Source: Aquimarina mycalae
GTDB taxonomy: Bacteria > Bacteroidota > Bacteroidia > Flavobacteriales > Flavobacteriaceae
Assembly (NCBI RefSeq): GCF_029906345.1
Contig: NZ_JARYGY010000001.1
Coordinates: 284,851-348,850, forward strand
Length of the DNA: 64,000 bases
Direction: 5' to 3'
Shown: piece after piece, positions 9,845 to 18,717 of the stretch
How the letters are laid out: each line of letters opens with the position of its first letter
Position numbering within the stretch: position 1 is the stretch's first letter
The notes under the pieces: generated by a model
Told to the model about the DNA's origin: nothing
Database searches by the model: none
What the model saw: the letters and a program-made list of their open reading frames with translations, nothing else
Program-made: the position numbers and the translations under genes

Positions 9845-9903
9845 CAAAATACATAAATTTATTTAAACAATAATAAAAAAGTAGTCTTTTTCTTACTTTT
9901 ATT
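9845..9903 (-). promoter_or_regulatory. Shared upstream box of kinase paralog 4
   Basis: On the minus strand AAAAGTAAGAAAAAGACTAC (plus strand 9881-9900) precedes TGTATTTTG-like TATTTTG (CAAAATACA at 9845-9853) by 45 bases, and that block lies 46 bases before the ATG at 9799. Sequence and spacing match the boxes of paralogs 1 and 3. Confidence 0.5.
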
Positions 9904-9971
9904 ATGAAATATTTCTATCGTGATACTGTTCTAAGTAGCATTTATAGAAGAATTATTAAAGTATAAACATA

Positions 9972-10010
9972 TAAAAAGTCAGAAAAGTTATAAACCATTC
10001 CGACTTTTTA
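9972..10010 (-). terminator. Terminator after the DUF885 gene
   Basis: TAAAAAGTC at 9972-9980 pairs with GACTTTTTA at 10002-10010, extended by GAA/TTC past a one-base bulge on each side, with a T run on the minus strand. It lies 20 bases after the stop of the leftward gene. Confidence 0.6.
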
Positions 10011-10030
10011 TTACCTAATTAGTTGTTTTT

Positions 10031-11875
10031 TTATTCTCCTTGTTTACTTGATATCCAATTATTAACCAGTTCCTCCAAAATGGTCAGTGGAACGGCTCCA
10101 TTTGTTAAGACTACATCGTGAAATTCTCTAATATCAAATGTATCTCCTAACTTTAATCTTGCATTTTCACGTAATTCCAATATTTTATTCATGCCTATTT
10201 TATACGCAGTAGCTTGACTCGGCATTACAATATGTCTTTCTACCATTTTTACGGCATCACTCTCTGCATTAGGTGTATTATCAGTATAGTATTTAATACC
10301 TTCCTCTCTGGTCCATTTTTTAGCATGTATCCCTGTATCTACAACTAATCGACAAGCTCTCCATAATTCCATAGCTAATCTTCCAAAATCCGAATACGGG
10401 TTATTATACAATCCTATTTCTTTTGGTAGAAACTCATTATACAATCCCCATCCTTCTATATAAGCTGTATATCCTCCAAATTTTCTGAATTTGGGGATAT
10501 TCTCTAACTCTTGAGCAATAGAAATCTGCATGTGATGTCCAGGGATTCCTTCATGATATGCTAGTGCTTCCATTTGATATATTGGCATAGCTTCCATATC
10601 ATACAAGTTCGCATAGTATGTTCCTGGCCTGGAGCCATCAGGAGTTCCTCTTTGATAAAAAGCTTTTCCAGCACTTTTTTCTCTAAAAGGCTCAACCGCC
10701 TTTACAATGATATCTGCTTTAGGTTTAGTAATAAAAAGTTCATCCATTCTCGATTTCATATTATCGATTAATCCTACAGCTCTTTTTAAATAAGATGCTT
10801 TACCTTCTGCGTCATTAGCATAATAAAACTTTTTATCCTCTTTCATAAATTTAAAGAAGTCTTGCAATGTTCCTTCATACTTAACCTGTCCCATAATATC
10901 TTTCATTTCTTTATGGATTCTGGCAACTTCGTCTAATCCTAACTGATGGATATCTTCGGCGGACATTGTAGTTGTAGTTGTACGCTTTAAGGCATTGTTA
11001 TAAAATGCATCTCCTTTTGGAAATTTCCAGGCTCCATCTTCTATAGTAGCTCTTTGTTGTTGGTCTTCTAACATTGCTATCAAATGATCATAAGCTGGTT
11101 TTACTCCTTCTAATAATGCTTTTTCTGCATTGGATATTAATTCCTTTTCTTCTTCTTCAGGTAATTCCAATTTGGAAACTTTTCCTTTAAAATCTAATAA
11201 TAAGGTACTCTCATTATTAGATTGATCAAAAGGTTTCCCTGTAATTAGATTTCGGCTATCATTAAGTACTTTAGCGAATACAAATTTTGGAAGAACAATA
11301 CCGTTCTTTTCTCTTATCTTTATATTTTCTACCAATTGTGTAAATAGTTCATCCATTCCATCAAGTCTAGAGATATATGCCTGTGCATCATCTTTATCCT
11401 CTATTCTATGCATATTAATCAAGAATGCTGGGATTTCTGCTTGCATTCCATGCATTTGATTGACGGGATAATTATAAAAACGATATTGAAAATCTTCAAC
11501 AGTATTTTCTAAATCCTCTTTCATCAATTTATAACTCAATGCAGTAGCTTCATTTAGCATCGTAACATCTATAGAATCTCTTAAATACGCTAATCTTCTT
11601 TTAGCTTTCTCCAGATCTTCAACTTCTTTTTTTGAGGAAATGTCATCCCATTTACCATAATCTTCAGTTTTTACTCCAAGATACGTTTGGGTCATAGGAG
11701 AATTTGCAACTTCTTCCTGAAACTGGGTTTCGAACCAATCATTAAGTTTTGTAGAATGTTCTTCGATTAACTGTTCTTCAGAGACTACCGTTTCTGTCTC
11801 TTTATTTTCTTTTTTGCAACTAGAAATTATTAGAAACGAAGAAAAAAATAATATACCAATTTTTACTTTATTCAT
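10031..11875 (-). CDS. DUF885-family lipoprotein, predicted metallohydrolase
   Basis: A 614-residue lipoprotein with lipobox IISSC near residue 20, so it should sit in the cell envelope. The signature HEGIPGHH (residues 441-448), typical of DUF885 proteins, looks like a metal-binding motif and is followed by a conserved helical region (YIEGWGLYNE, LWRACRLVVDTG). DUF885 members are usually annotated as carboxypeptidase-like zinc hydrolases; the substrate is unknown. It lies 20 bases behind the CocE-like hydrolase gene, so the two envelope hydrolases are probably co-transcribed and may both act on peptides or esters. Length is normal and nothing looks broken. Confidence 0.82.
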   Translation of the reverse strand: MNKVKIGILFFSSFLIISSCKKENKETETVVSEEQLIEEHSTKLNDWFETQFQEEVANSPMTQTYLGVKTEDYGKWDDISSKKEVEDLEKAKRRLAYLRDSIDVTMLNEATALSYKLMKEDLENTVEDFQYRFYNYPVNQMHGMQAEIPAFLINMHRIEDKDDAQAYISRLDGMDELFTQLVENIKIREKNGIVLPKFVFAKVLNDSRNLITGKPFDQSNNESTLLLDFKGKVSKLELPEEEEKELISNAEKALLEGVKPAYDHLIAMLEDQQQRATIEDGAWKFPKGDAFYNNALKRTTTTTMSAEDIHQLGLDEVARIHKEMKDIMGQVKYEGTLQDFFKFMKEDKKFYYANDAEGKASYLKRAVGLIDNMKSRMDELFITKPKADIIVKAVEPFREKSAGKAFYQRGTPDGSRPGTYYANLYDMEAMPIYQMEALAYHEGIPGHHMQISIAQELENIPKFRKFGGYTAYIEGWGLYNEFLPKEIGLYNNPYSDFGRLAMELWRACRLVVDTGIHAKKWTREEGIKYYTDNTPNAESDAVKMVERHIVMPSQATAYKIGMNKILELRENARLKLGDTFDIREFHDVVLTNGAVPLTILEELVNNWISSKQGE

Positions 11876-11895
11876 CTGTTAGGAATTAGGTTTAG

Positions 11896-13797
11896 TTAGT
11901 TTAAAATGGAAACTTCGATTGATGAATCATCAAATACTTTGTGGGTTTGCTTTTTAAAATCCGATGCTTTCGCATTAAATATATTCGGAATAAAAGTTTG
12001 CGGATTAAGATCTATAAAAGGAAACCAGGTTGATTGTACCTGAATCTGAATTTTATGTCCTTTTAAAAAAGTATGATGTATATCCTGAAGTTTAATATTT
12101 ACATCTGTCTTCTGATTTGCTATAAAAGCTTCAGGTTTGCTGAAATCATTTCTAAATCTTCCTCTTAGTACTTCACTTCGCACCATCATATGATAATTCG
12201 ACATTTTTAAATACTCTTGGGTTTCTTCTGTATCCTCTGCATCCGCAGGAAACACATCAATAAGTTTCACTATCCAATCTGCATCTGTTCCCGTAATAGC
12301 TACTTTTAGTTTGGCTAATATTTCGCCAGAAAGAGTCATATCTTTTTCTAGTACTGGAGTTTCATATATCAACACATCAGGGCGACGCGCAGCAAAACGT
12401 TGATCATCTGTCATGTATTTTCTGGGTGTAAATACCATTTTAATATCTTCTGAGTACGGAACAGGTTTTTTGGGATCACTTATAAATTCTGAAAAACCAT
12501 TACCCGCGCCATCTGCAATATCACCTCCAGATAAATAAAAAGTTTTCTTTTCTACATTCTTTGGGGGCCAACTATCAAAGGTATTCCATTCCTTCTTTCC
12601 TGTATCAAAAATCTGGATTTCAGATAACCCTGTATTTTTATCTCCTTCTCCTTTTAGAAAATGATTAAAAAACTTGGTTTCTACATTTTTTTGAAAATTC
12701 AACGAGAGGTCATCTCCAAAATATACATTACCAATGGCCTGACGTTTTTTATTTCTTGCCCAATCTCCATGACTCCAAGGTCCAAAAACCATAATATTAT
12801 AGTTTTCGCCATTATTTTCTATTTTCTCATAAGTTTCGAAAGGGCCATACAAATCTTCTGCATCAAACAATCCCCCTACAACCATTACTGCAGGTTTTAT
12901 GTCTTTAAGATGTTGTATGATTCCTCTCTTCTGCCAAAACTCGTCATAGTTAGGATGTTCCTTCAGCTGTGTCCAAAAAACATTATCTTCTTTATAATAT
13001 TGATCCAAATTACTAAGTGGACCTGCGTCTAAGAAAAATTGATACTGATCTTTAGTATTCAATTCTGGAAATGTATACCAAGCCTCTTTTACTGGTTTAG
13101 TTTTTTCATAACCAAATACCGCAGTTGCTCTCCAATAACTCAATAAATACGCTCCATTATGATGAAAATCATCAAAAAAGAAATCTCCAATACATGCTTG
13201 CGGAGAAACAGCTTTTAATGCTGGATGCGCATCTAACAAAGAATATGTAGCATAAAATCCTGGATATGAAATACCCCAAACTCCAACTTTTCCATTGTTA
13301 TTCTCTACATTATTAACCAACCAATCTATTGTATCGTAGGTATCACTTGCTTCGTCAAATTGTTTTTCGGTTTTATTTGGAATATAAGCTCTCATATTAT
13401 CGTATACTCCTTCGCTCATCCAACGACCTCTTACATCCTGATATACAACAATATTTCTTTCTTTCATTAAGAATTCATTCGGACCAATTTTAGATCGAAA
13501 CTGATCCTCTCCATAGGGTCTCGAACTATAGGGAGTTCTTTGCATTAAAATAGGATACTTCTTACTGGTATCTTTTGGTGAATAAATAGTGGTATGAAGC
13601 TTAGTCCCATCTCTCATTACAATATCCACTTCTTGTTTAGAATAATGTTCCTTTACTTCGTAAGCATCCTTTTTTTCTATTGTTTGAGTTTCTTTTTGAG
13701 CTATTTTATCATGTACTACATCCGATTTATTGTTACAAGATGAAACAAAAAAGAAAAGACTAAGAAAGCTTAATAATAGTATTCTAGTTGATCGCAT
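11896..13797 (-). CDS. CocE/NonD-family alpha/beta hydrolase lipoprotein
   Basis: A 633-residue lipoprotein (lipobox FVSSC, Cys21). The N-terminal alpha/beta-hydrolase domain shows the nucleophile elbow GISYPG with Ser177, an acid candidate in GGLFDAEDLYGPF and the histidine in GPWSHGDWA. The C-terminal part (about 420-633) is the jelly-roll domain of X-prolyl dipeptidyl peptidases and alpha-amino acid ester hydrolases; VRGRW (residues 122-126) is also characteristic. Family members cleave X-Pro peptides, beta-lactam side chains or other esters and amides, and the choice cannot be made from sequence alone. It is the first gene of a probable pair with the DUF885 gene. Confidence 0.87.
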   Translation of the reverse strand: MRSTRILLLSFLSLFFFVSSCNNKSDVVHDKIAQKETQTIEKKDAYEVKEHYSKQEVDIVMRDGTKLHTTIYSPKDTSKKYPILMQRTPYSSRPYGEDQFRSKIGPNEFLMKERNIVVYQDVRGRWMSEGVYDNMRAYIPNKTEKQFDEASDTYDTIDWLVNNVENNNGKVGVWGISYPGFYATYSLLDAHPALKAVSPQACIGDFFFDDFHHNGAYLLSYWRATAVFGYEKTKPVKEAWYTFPELNTKDQYQFFLDAGPLSNLDQYYKEDNVFWTQLKEHPNYDEFWQKRGIIQHLKDIKPAVMVVGGLFDAEDLYGPFETYEKIENNGENYNIMVFGPWSHGDWARNKKRQAIGNVYFGDDLSLNFQKNVETKFFNHFLKGEGDKNTGLSEIQIFDTGKKEWNTFDSWPPKNVEKKTFYLSGGDIADGAGNGFSEFISDPKKPVPYSEDIKMVFTPRKYMTDDQRFAARRPDVLIYETPVLEKDMTLSGEILAKLKVAITGTDADWIVKLIDVFPADAEDTEETQEYLKMSNYHMMVRSEVLRGRFRNDFSKPEAFIANQKTDVNIKLQDIHHTFLKGHKIQIQVQSTWFPFIDLNPQTFIPNIFNAKASDFKKQTHKVFDDSSIEVSILN

Positions 13798-13893
13798 TTG
13801 TTTGAGTTTAGTTGAAGGCTGAAGATAAAAAAATGGAATGCTGACTAGCCTCCTTTTAAGGAGATTTTAACAATCTTATAATTTCATTCAACT

Positions 13894-13927
13894 AAAAAAA
13901 AGAGCCCTCAGTGTTTACTGAAGGCTC
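13894..13927 (-). terminator. Terminator of the MACPF-like lipoprotein gene
   Basis: On the minus strand GAGCCTTCAGT, loop AAAC, ACTGAGGGCTC forms an 11-bp stem with one G-U pair and is followed by eight T residues. It is the second hairpin of the 3' trailer that recurs after the next gene upstream. Confidence 0.85.
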
Positions 13928-13932
13928 CTGGA

Positions 13933-13975
13933 AACTAAGAACTTAATTTATCCCCAATTCGTACTGTTCTTAGTT
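13933..13975 (-). repeat. First hairpin of the 3' trailer, copy A
   Basis: Arms AACTAAGAAC (13933-13942) and GTTCTTAGTT (13966-13975) begin a few bases after the stop codon of the MACPF-like gene. A near copy, in the same order relative to a CCTTCAGT hairpin, follows the spondin gene. Confidence 0.65.
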
Positions 13976-13979
13976 ACTT

Positions 13980-15809
13980 TTATTGTTCATTATGGAATTG
14001 CCAAATATTATCATTCTTAACACGACCATCATTAGAAGCTCTTAATTCGAAATCTCCACGAGATTTACTATTAGCAGCAACAGTAATATATCTTCTTTCT
14101 CCTTTTACTATTTTATATATATGATACGTAGGATAGCGAAGGTTTGTTTCTTTATTTACTCGATCCACGAACCAATTACTATTTGTTCTTTCCTTATTAA
14201 AAGTTAGTAAATTATTATTGGCATCACTTGTAGTACCTATAGAAGTATCAAACTTTCTATCATTACTATGAAAAATCCTATATATTGGTCTAGAGTTTCT
14301 TTGGAATATAGATGCTCCTTTAATTCTATTCACTACGACAATTTTAAAATGACTAGATTTTTTTGATAAATATGGAGTAGTTGGAAAACTTAGGAATGTA
14401 TCATTAGTCTTTATATACCTTTTTCCTTGAGTAGCATCACCTATACTAGGAAGAAATAGTTGTACTTTATTAACATTTATCCAATTATCATTCAAGACCG
14501 TTTGTTTTAGATTGTCAAGATTTTTTTTATGATCCAAAACCTTTTTGTCGCTAACGGAATCACCTCCTTGCTCTGATACTTTTTTCGACAAAGCGTCAAA
14601 TTCATTATTAATATAATCTAACACACTAAGATTTACAGATTTAGAATATGTACTTGCAAATTGCAGGTATTGATTTCTAAGGTTTTGGATATCGGTTAAT
14701 CTCTTTCTTTGATTAATAATGATCTTTTCTTGCGTACCTACTTCTCTATACAATTGATTTAAAAATGTTTTTGCTGCAGCTGGATTATCAAATTCACTAC
14801 TATTAGTAAGAGGTTGATTGTAATTAGATACTGTAAAATCAACTGTTGGTAACTGATCGAAAGGAGTATTCTTAACATCTTCTACAAATTTATTAGCAAT
14901 ATTGGCTAGAGCTCCAGTACCTGGTTCTGGGGCTTCAGATATTGTAAATATAGGATTTGAGTATACATCAATTGTAATTACAACTCCTTTACTTTGTAAT
15001 GATCTTATAGTATTAGTACTAATTTCAGAACTAGCAGAACCGCCACCTACAGGAGTTGAAGCACCTCCGCTTAGAGTCGTTATTATCTCTGAGCTCGTAA
15101 CGTTTTTAGTATTACTATAATCCAATCTATAGACAAAATAAAATTTAAATCCTTTAGTGATCGAACTAACAAAACCTTGTCCATAATTTCGTTCAAAATT
15201 ATCCTTGTGCACAAATCTTGCGAAAGCACTTGTAGCATTGGTATATTTATTAATAAGGTCTATTGCACCAGTGCTTAATGTTTCACTTCCACTAGTAAGG
15301 GATCTTTCCAATTTAGGTCCACTAACGGTTGCTTGTATTATGGTTAACACTTGTTTGGTATTACTCTTAAACGATTGTTCTAAATTAGTTTCAAAGCCTA
15401 CTTCACCATTAACACTCTGTAAACCTGGTGTATTTCTTTCGAATGAAATATTTGAGCTTGTTTGTAAAGAGAAGAACTCATCTATTTCTTGTTCGTTTGA
15501 AATATAACTCAAGCTATAATTTGTTTCGGTACCACCTATTCTCACTCCATCTTTTAAATCTGTAAATGCTGAATTAACAGCTGAACCTGGTTCGAGATAA
15601 CCCATTATATCGTAACCACTGTACAATTGATTAGGCAATCCTTTTAAATTTTTACTATTTACTTGCTCGATAACTGGTTCTTGAATCTCTTCTGCTGTAG
15701 ATTCTAGTAAGTCATCTTTCTCACAACCAGTTAATAATATAACCATTGCAGTCAATACAGGGGTCAAAATTCGCGTTCCTTGGTAAAATGTTTTCTTTAA
15801 ATTTTTCAT
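13980..15809 (-). CDS. Secreted lipoprotein, MACPF/CDC-like with lectin-like C-terminus
   Basis: The frame opens at 15887, but the start at 15809 gives a normal lipoprotein signal (MKNLKKTFYQ, lipobox LLTGC, Cys29) and a 609-residue protein. Residues 209-220 (YGQGFVSSITKG), preceded by a helical NFERN and followed by a beta strand, resemble the MACPF/CDC signature Y-G-x-x-[FY] then glycines. SGYDIMGY near residue 64 resembles the start of MACPF domains, and 246-260 is a glycine/serine-rich turn. Residues about 385-460 are helical and charged. The last 110 residues carry two repeats ending in NSNWF and NIWQF (Trp603), like a ricin-type beta-trefoil. A pore-forming or MACPF-derived surface protein is likely; this is motif reading, so a novel fold is possible. 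Confidence 0.5.
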   Translation of the reverse strand: MKNLKKTFYQGTRILTPVLTAMVILLTGCEKDDLLESTAEEIQEPVIEQVNSKNLKGLPNQLYSGYDIMGYLEPGSAVNSAFTDLKDGVRIGGTETNYSLSYISNEQEIDEFFSLQTSSNISFERNTPGLQSVNGEVGFETNLEQSFKSNTKQVLTIIQATVSGPKLERSLTSGSETLSTGAIDLINKYTNATSAFARFVHKDNFERNYGQGFVSSITKGFKFYFVYRLDYSNTKNVTSSEIITTLSGGASTPVGGGSASSEISTNTIRSLQSKGVVITIDVYSNPIFTISEAPEPGTGALANIANKFVEDVKNTPFDQLPTVDFTVSNYNQPLTNSSEFDNPAAAKTFLNQLYREVGTQEKIIINQRKRLTDIQNLRNQYLQFASTYSKSVNLSVLDYINNEFDALSKKVSEQGGDSVSDKKVLDHKKNLDNLKQTVLNDNWINVNKVQLFLPSIGDATQGKRYIKTNDTFLSFPTTPYLSKKSSHFKIVVVNRIKGASIFQRNSRPIYRIFHSNDRKFDTSIGTTSDANNNLLTFNKERTNSNWFVDRVNKETNLRYPTYHIYKIVKGERRYITVAANSKSRGDFELRASNDGRVKNDNIWQFHNEQ

Positions 15810-15838
15810 AATAATAATTTTTACAATTAATTTTTTTT

Positions 15839-15858
15839 CAAATGTAAAGACACATTTG
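15839..15858 (-). promoter_or_regulatory. -7 element inside an inverted repeat, upstream of the MACPF-like gene
   Basis: The minus strand has TACATTTG (plus strand 15839-15846), an exact TAnnTTTG, 30 bases before the chosen ATG. It overlaps an inverted repeat CAAATGT-N6-ACATTTG (15839-15858). No TTG was found at the usual -33 distance, so activation or repression by a protein bound at the repeat is plausible but inferred. The rest of 15859-16070 is AT-rich and holds nothing else I recognise. Confidence 0.45.
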
Positions 15859-16070
15859 TTTAATGTATATCTGGTATGTATGAACAACTTGTTTTGAAGT
15901 ATAAAAAGTAACTCCTAGTGTATTAACACGTTTTTTCCTACAAAAAAATTTATAAAAACACTCGTTTATATATGAGATATACATAAATCTATATGCATTA
16001 AAGTATACCAAAGCCTTTAGAACAATTGTTTAAAACCTATCGTAACATTATCTTATCAAAAACAAATGAA

Positions 16071-16090
16071 CCTTCAGTAAATACTGAAGG
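16071..16090 (-). terminator. Second hairpin of the 3' trailer, copy B, after the spondin gene
   Basis: CCTTCAGT, loop AAAT, ACTGAAGG is a perfect 8-bp stem. The minus strand downstream is T-rich (TTCATTTGTTTTTG) but has no unbroken T run, so termination is less certain than in copy A. Confidence 0.55.
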
Positions 16091-16100
16091 CCCATTGATG

Positions 16101-16140
16101 CTAAGAACATATTTTATACCCAAATATATAGTGTTCTTAG
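16101..16140 (-). repeat. First hairpin of the 3' trailer, copy B
   Basis: Arms CTAAGAAC (16101-16108) and GTTCTTAG (16133-16140) start directly after the stop codon and its AGTAA neighbour, matching copy A in arm sequence, order and spacing. The loop keeps a TTGGG-like and ATAAA-like core. Confidence 0.65.
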
Positions 16141-16144
16141 TTAC

Positions 16145-18514
16145 TTATTGCGGTTGAAAATTAAGCTCTATGATATTATATCCTCCTCTAGAATCTCCAG
16201 ACCAAGTAACACCTGGAGGACTAGCGATAACTCCTTTTCCAAATTGTACATCTTCCAGATTTGACACCCTTCTGATAGTAGTATTTGCATCTGCATTACC
16301 AGTATTCGGTCCTGATTGGTTCATCACCTGATCCATTCCGAATCCTACTGGTTGATCTTCTTCTGTACCGGCATCATACAAATATGTTTTAGTACTTAGA
16401 TCAGTTCCTGAATATGGAGTGGTTCCATCTTCTCCAAATAATGGTAATCCAGCGTTATTATAGCTTACCACCCAGTCATTAGATTTTACAAACATAGTTC
16501 CAAATCCAAATTTATAATTTTGTCCTTGTGGTACTTCAATTGTAAAAGTATAGGATTCCCCTGGTCCAATAGGTCCCATTTCATTACTCAGCGCTACAGG
16601 AATTCCGAAATCTTTTAAGTAATTATATGCTACCATTCTATTACCATCTTCAGCTATTTCTTCTAAACCATTAGATGCTTCTGCCTGTGTTCCTTGAGTA
16701 AACCAAGGGTCACTATCTGTATTAAAAGCATAAATAAATGCTGGAGAAAAAGGTGTTAAAGATGATGATAAACGTAATGGAGCACCTTGAGATCCAGTTT
16801 CTGTAAACCAATTGTATAAAGCTCCTGGCATACCATCTTCTGCAATACCTTCTAGTCCCACTCCTCTATCTTCCTCTCCAAGAGTAAACAATGGTTCTCC
16901 TTGTGCATGTAGTACCACGATTCCTGGTGTGATTACAAATCCGTTATCAGAACTTGGAGCCATACCTGCATTAGGGGTATTGATCGCTGTAATGGTTAAT
17001 GTAAATGTTCCTGCAGAATTTCCATCTCCATTAGCATAATCAAGCGTTGCTGTCATATAAATATCTCCTGTATCTCTGCCTGGTACCAAACGAACCAATG
17101 GATCTGCATCTGCTGGTCCAACATTAGCTCCTGCTGGTGGAAAAGTAGCTGGATCATTATCAGCTTCTGTTCCTAAATCATATAAAGAAAGTTGACTAGC
17201 AATATCTACTCCGTTAAGTGCCTGACCATTAGGAAATAAATCAATTCCATCCAAGTTCGTTGGAGCTAAAAACCAGTCATTACTATTACCCATCATAGTA
17301 ACTGGAGTAAATTTAGTTCCTGGAACCGCTTTAAAAGATACCTGGTACTGTGCTCCATTGGTTGTTAATGGTCCTGGACTTCCTGCTCCTACTGGCGTAG
17401 TAAAAGTGTGAACATTTAGATAATTAACTGTATTACTAAGAGTTACATTAAATGTGGTTGTAGGGTTTTCTACATCATTTGCTACTCCCAAAGATGGATT
17501 AATTTCTTCGCTCCAATCTGCAGCTGTATCTCCTTCTCCATCATACTCAATACTGTAACTTTCTAATCTAACTGTTGGAACAAATTCTCCCGCAGTCCAT
17601 ATTCCTGCAGATACTGCAACATTTTCACGTGTACTTCCTCCTGATCCCCATTGTACGAAATCCATAATGGCATCTGGATTAGTAAACTGGTTTGCAGAAT
17701 ATAATCCTAAACCTCCTTGATCATCAGGCATTGTATATGGTAAGACTAAAAACTCACCAGATGCTAATTCAATATTTCCACTCTCTGGTGTAATATTTCC
17801 TATCTGTACATAAGTACCAGGGCCTAAGCATAACCAATATGAACTTAAATCTACAGTTACATCTCCGTTATTATAAATCTCTACTAAATCTCTACTCCCA
17901 TACTGTACTTCATTAAATACTATTGATCTTACTTCTACAGGAACAGTTAACATATTTGCTGCACCAAAAGTAACTGTTGTTGTTTCTGCCCAATTGGCTG
18001 CTCCATCTCCTTCTCCATCAAATACAATACTATTATCTGCATTGCTCACAGTTGGTACAAACTCTCCTGCGGTCCATATTCCTGCTGCTACAGCTATATT
18101 TTCTCTAGCACTTCCGCCAGCTCCATATTGTACAAAATCCACCAGTGCATCAGCATCAGTAAAAGCATTTGAGTTATACAGTCCTAAACCTCCACTAGTA
18201 TCTGGTAAATCATACGATAATACTAAGTATCCACCAGCTGGAATTGCAATATTTCCGCTCTCTGGTGTTAGATCCCCTATTCTTTGATAAGTTCCTGGAC
18301 CAAGACATAACCAATAATCACTTAAATCAGCTTCCTGATCACCTTTATTAAAGATTTCTATCAAGTCTGTACCTTGATATTTTACCTCATTAAACACTAC
18401 CTGATTAATTACGTCATCAGTTTCCCCATCTGGTTGTATTACAATATCATCATCATCACCACATGAGATAAATGTAAACAGTCCAACAATTAAATAAATT
18501 AAATTTTTTTTCAT
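16145..18514 (-). CDS. Lipoprotein with two lamin-tail domains and two spondin domains
   Basis: A 789-residue lipoprotein (lipobox FISC, Cys18, followed by an acidic GDDDD stretch that suggests surface export in Bacteroidota). Residues about 38-190 and 197-350 are two copies of one unit, each with FNEVxY, a DLSxYWLCLGPGTY motif, TPESGNI and GIWTAGEFVPTV; this matches lamin-tail (LTD) domains. Residues about 360-560 and 580-789 are spondin-like, each with a SNDWxxx motif, SxxLYDLGTE or TYLYDAGTEE, and a late [IV]R[RL]V strand. Both families are extracellular and linked to adhesion or matrix. It is intact, and its 3' trailer matches that of the downstream MACPF-like gene. Confidence 0.78.
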   Translation of the reverse strand: MKKNLIYLIVGLFTFISCGDDDDIVIQPDGETDDVINQVVFNEVKYQGTDLIEIFNKGDQEADLSDYWLCLGPGTYQRIGDLTPESGNIAIPAGGYLVLSYDLPDTSGGLGLYNSNAFTDADALVDFVQYGAGGSARENIAVAAGIWTAGEFVPTVSNADNSIVFDGEGDGAANWAETTTVTFGAANMLTVPVEVRSIVFNEVQYGSRDLVEIYNNGDVTVDLSSYWLCLGPGTYVQIGNITPESGNIELASGEFLVLPYTMPDDQGGLGLYSANQFTNPDAIMDFVQWGSGGSTRENVAVSAGIWTAGEFVPTVRLESYSIEYDGEGDTAADWSEEINPSLGVANDVENPTTTFNVTLSNTVNYLNVHTFTTPVGAGSPGPLTTNGAQYQVSFKAVPGTKFTPVTMMGNSNDWFLAPTNLDGIDLFPNGQALNGVDIASQLSLYDLGTEADNDPATFPPAGANVGPADADPLVRLVPGRDTGDIYMTATLDYANGDGNSAGTFTLTITAINTPNAGMAPSSDNGFVITPGIVVLHAQGEPLFTLGEEDRGVGLEGIAEDGMPGALYNWFTETGSQGAPLRLSSSLTPFSPAFIYAFNTDSDPWFTQGTQAEASNGLEEIAEDGNRMVAYNYLKDFGIPVALSNEMGPIGPGESYTFTIEVPQGQNYKFGFGTMFVKSNDWVVSYNNAGLPLFGEDGTTPYSGTDLSTKTYLYDAGTEEDQPVGFGMDQVMNQSGPNTGNADANTTIRRVSNLEDVQFGKGVIASPPGVTWSGDSRGGYNIIELNFQPQ

Positions 18515-18548
18515 GATTTATACATTTTATTTGTTCATCAATATGGAG

Positions 18549-18556
18549 CAAATATA
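18549..18556 (-). promoter_or_regulatory. -7 element of the LTD/spondin gene
   Basis: TATATTTG on the minus strand, 35 bases before the ATG, matches the Bacteroidota -7 consensus TAnnTTTG exactly. The nearest TTG upstream is about 27 bases away, longer than usual, so the -33 element is uncertain. Confidence 0.45.
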
Positions 18557-18648
18557 TATCCACCACGAAGTTGTAAACGGTGACAAAAGTCACTTCAAAA
18601 AGTTAAAAAAATGTTATTTAATTTATTGATTATCAATATTTTAAATAC

Positions 18649-18702
18649 AAAAAAGCATCACAGAAACATCGCGAATTTGCGATGTTTCTGTGATGCTTTT
18701 TT
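18649..18702 (-). terminator. Perfect 24-bp hairpin after the Crp-type gene
   Basis: AAAAAAGCATCACAGAAACA and its continuation ATCGC (18649-18672) pair perfectly with 18679-18702 across a GAATTT loop. It ends in six T on either strand, so it can terminate in both directions. It lies 16 bases beyond the ancestral stop codon of the Crp-type gene. Confidence 0.85.
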
Positions 18703-18717
18703 ATTGTAAAGTACTCC

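Noticed and set aside
16812..17039. Proline/serine-rich open frames opposite the spondin gene
   Set aside because: The compositional bias simply mirrors the sense gene, which is well supported.
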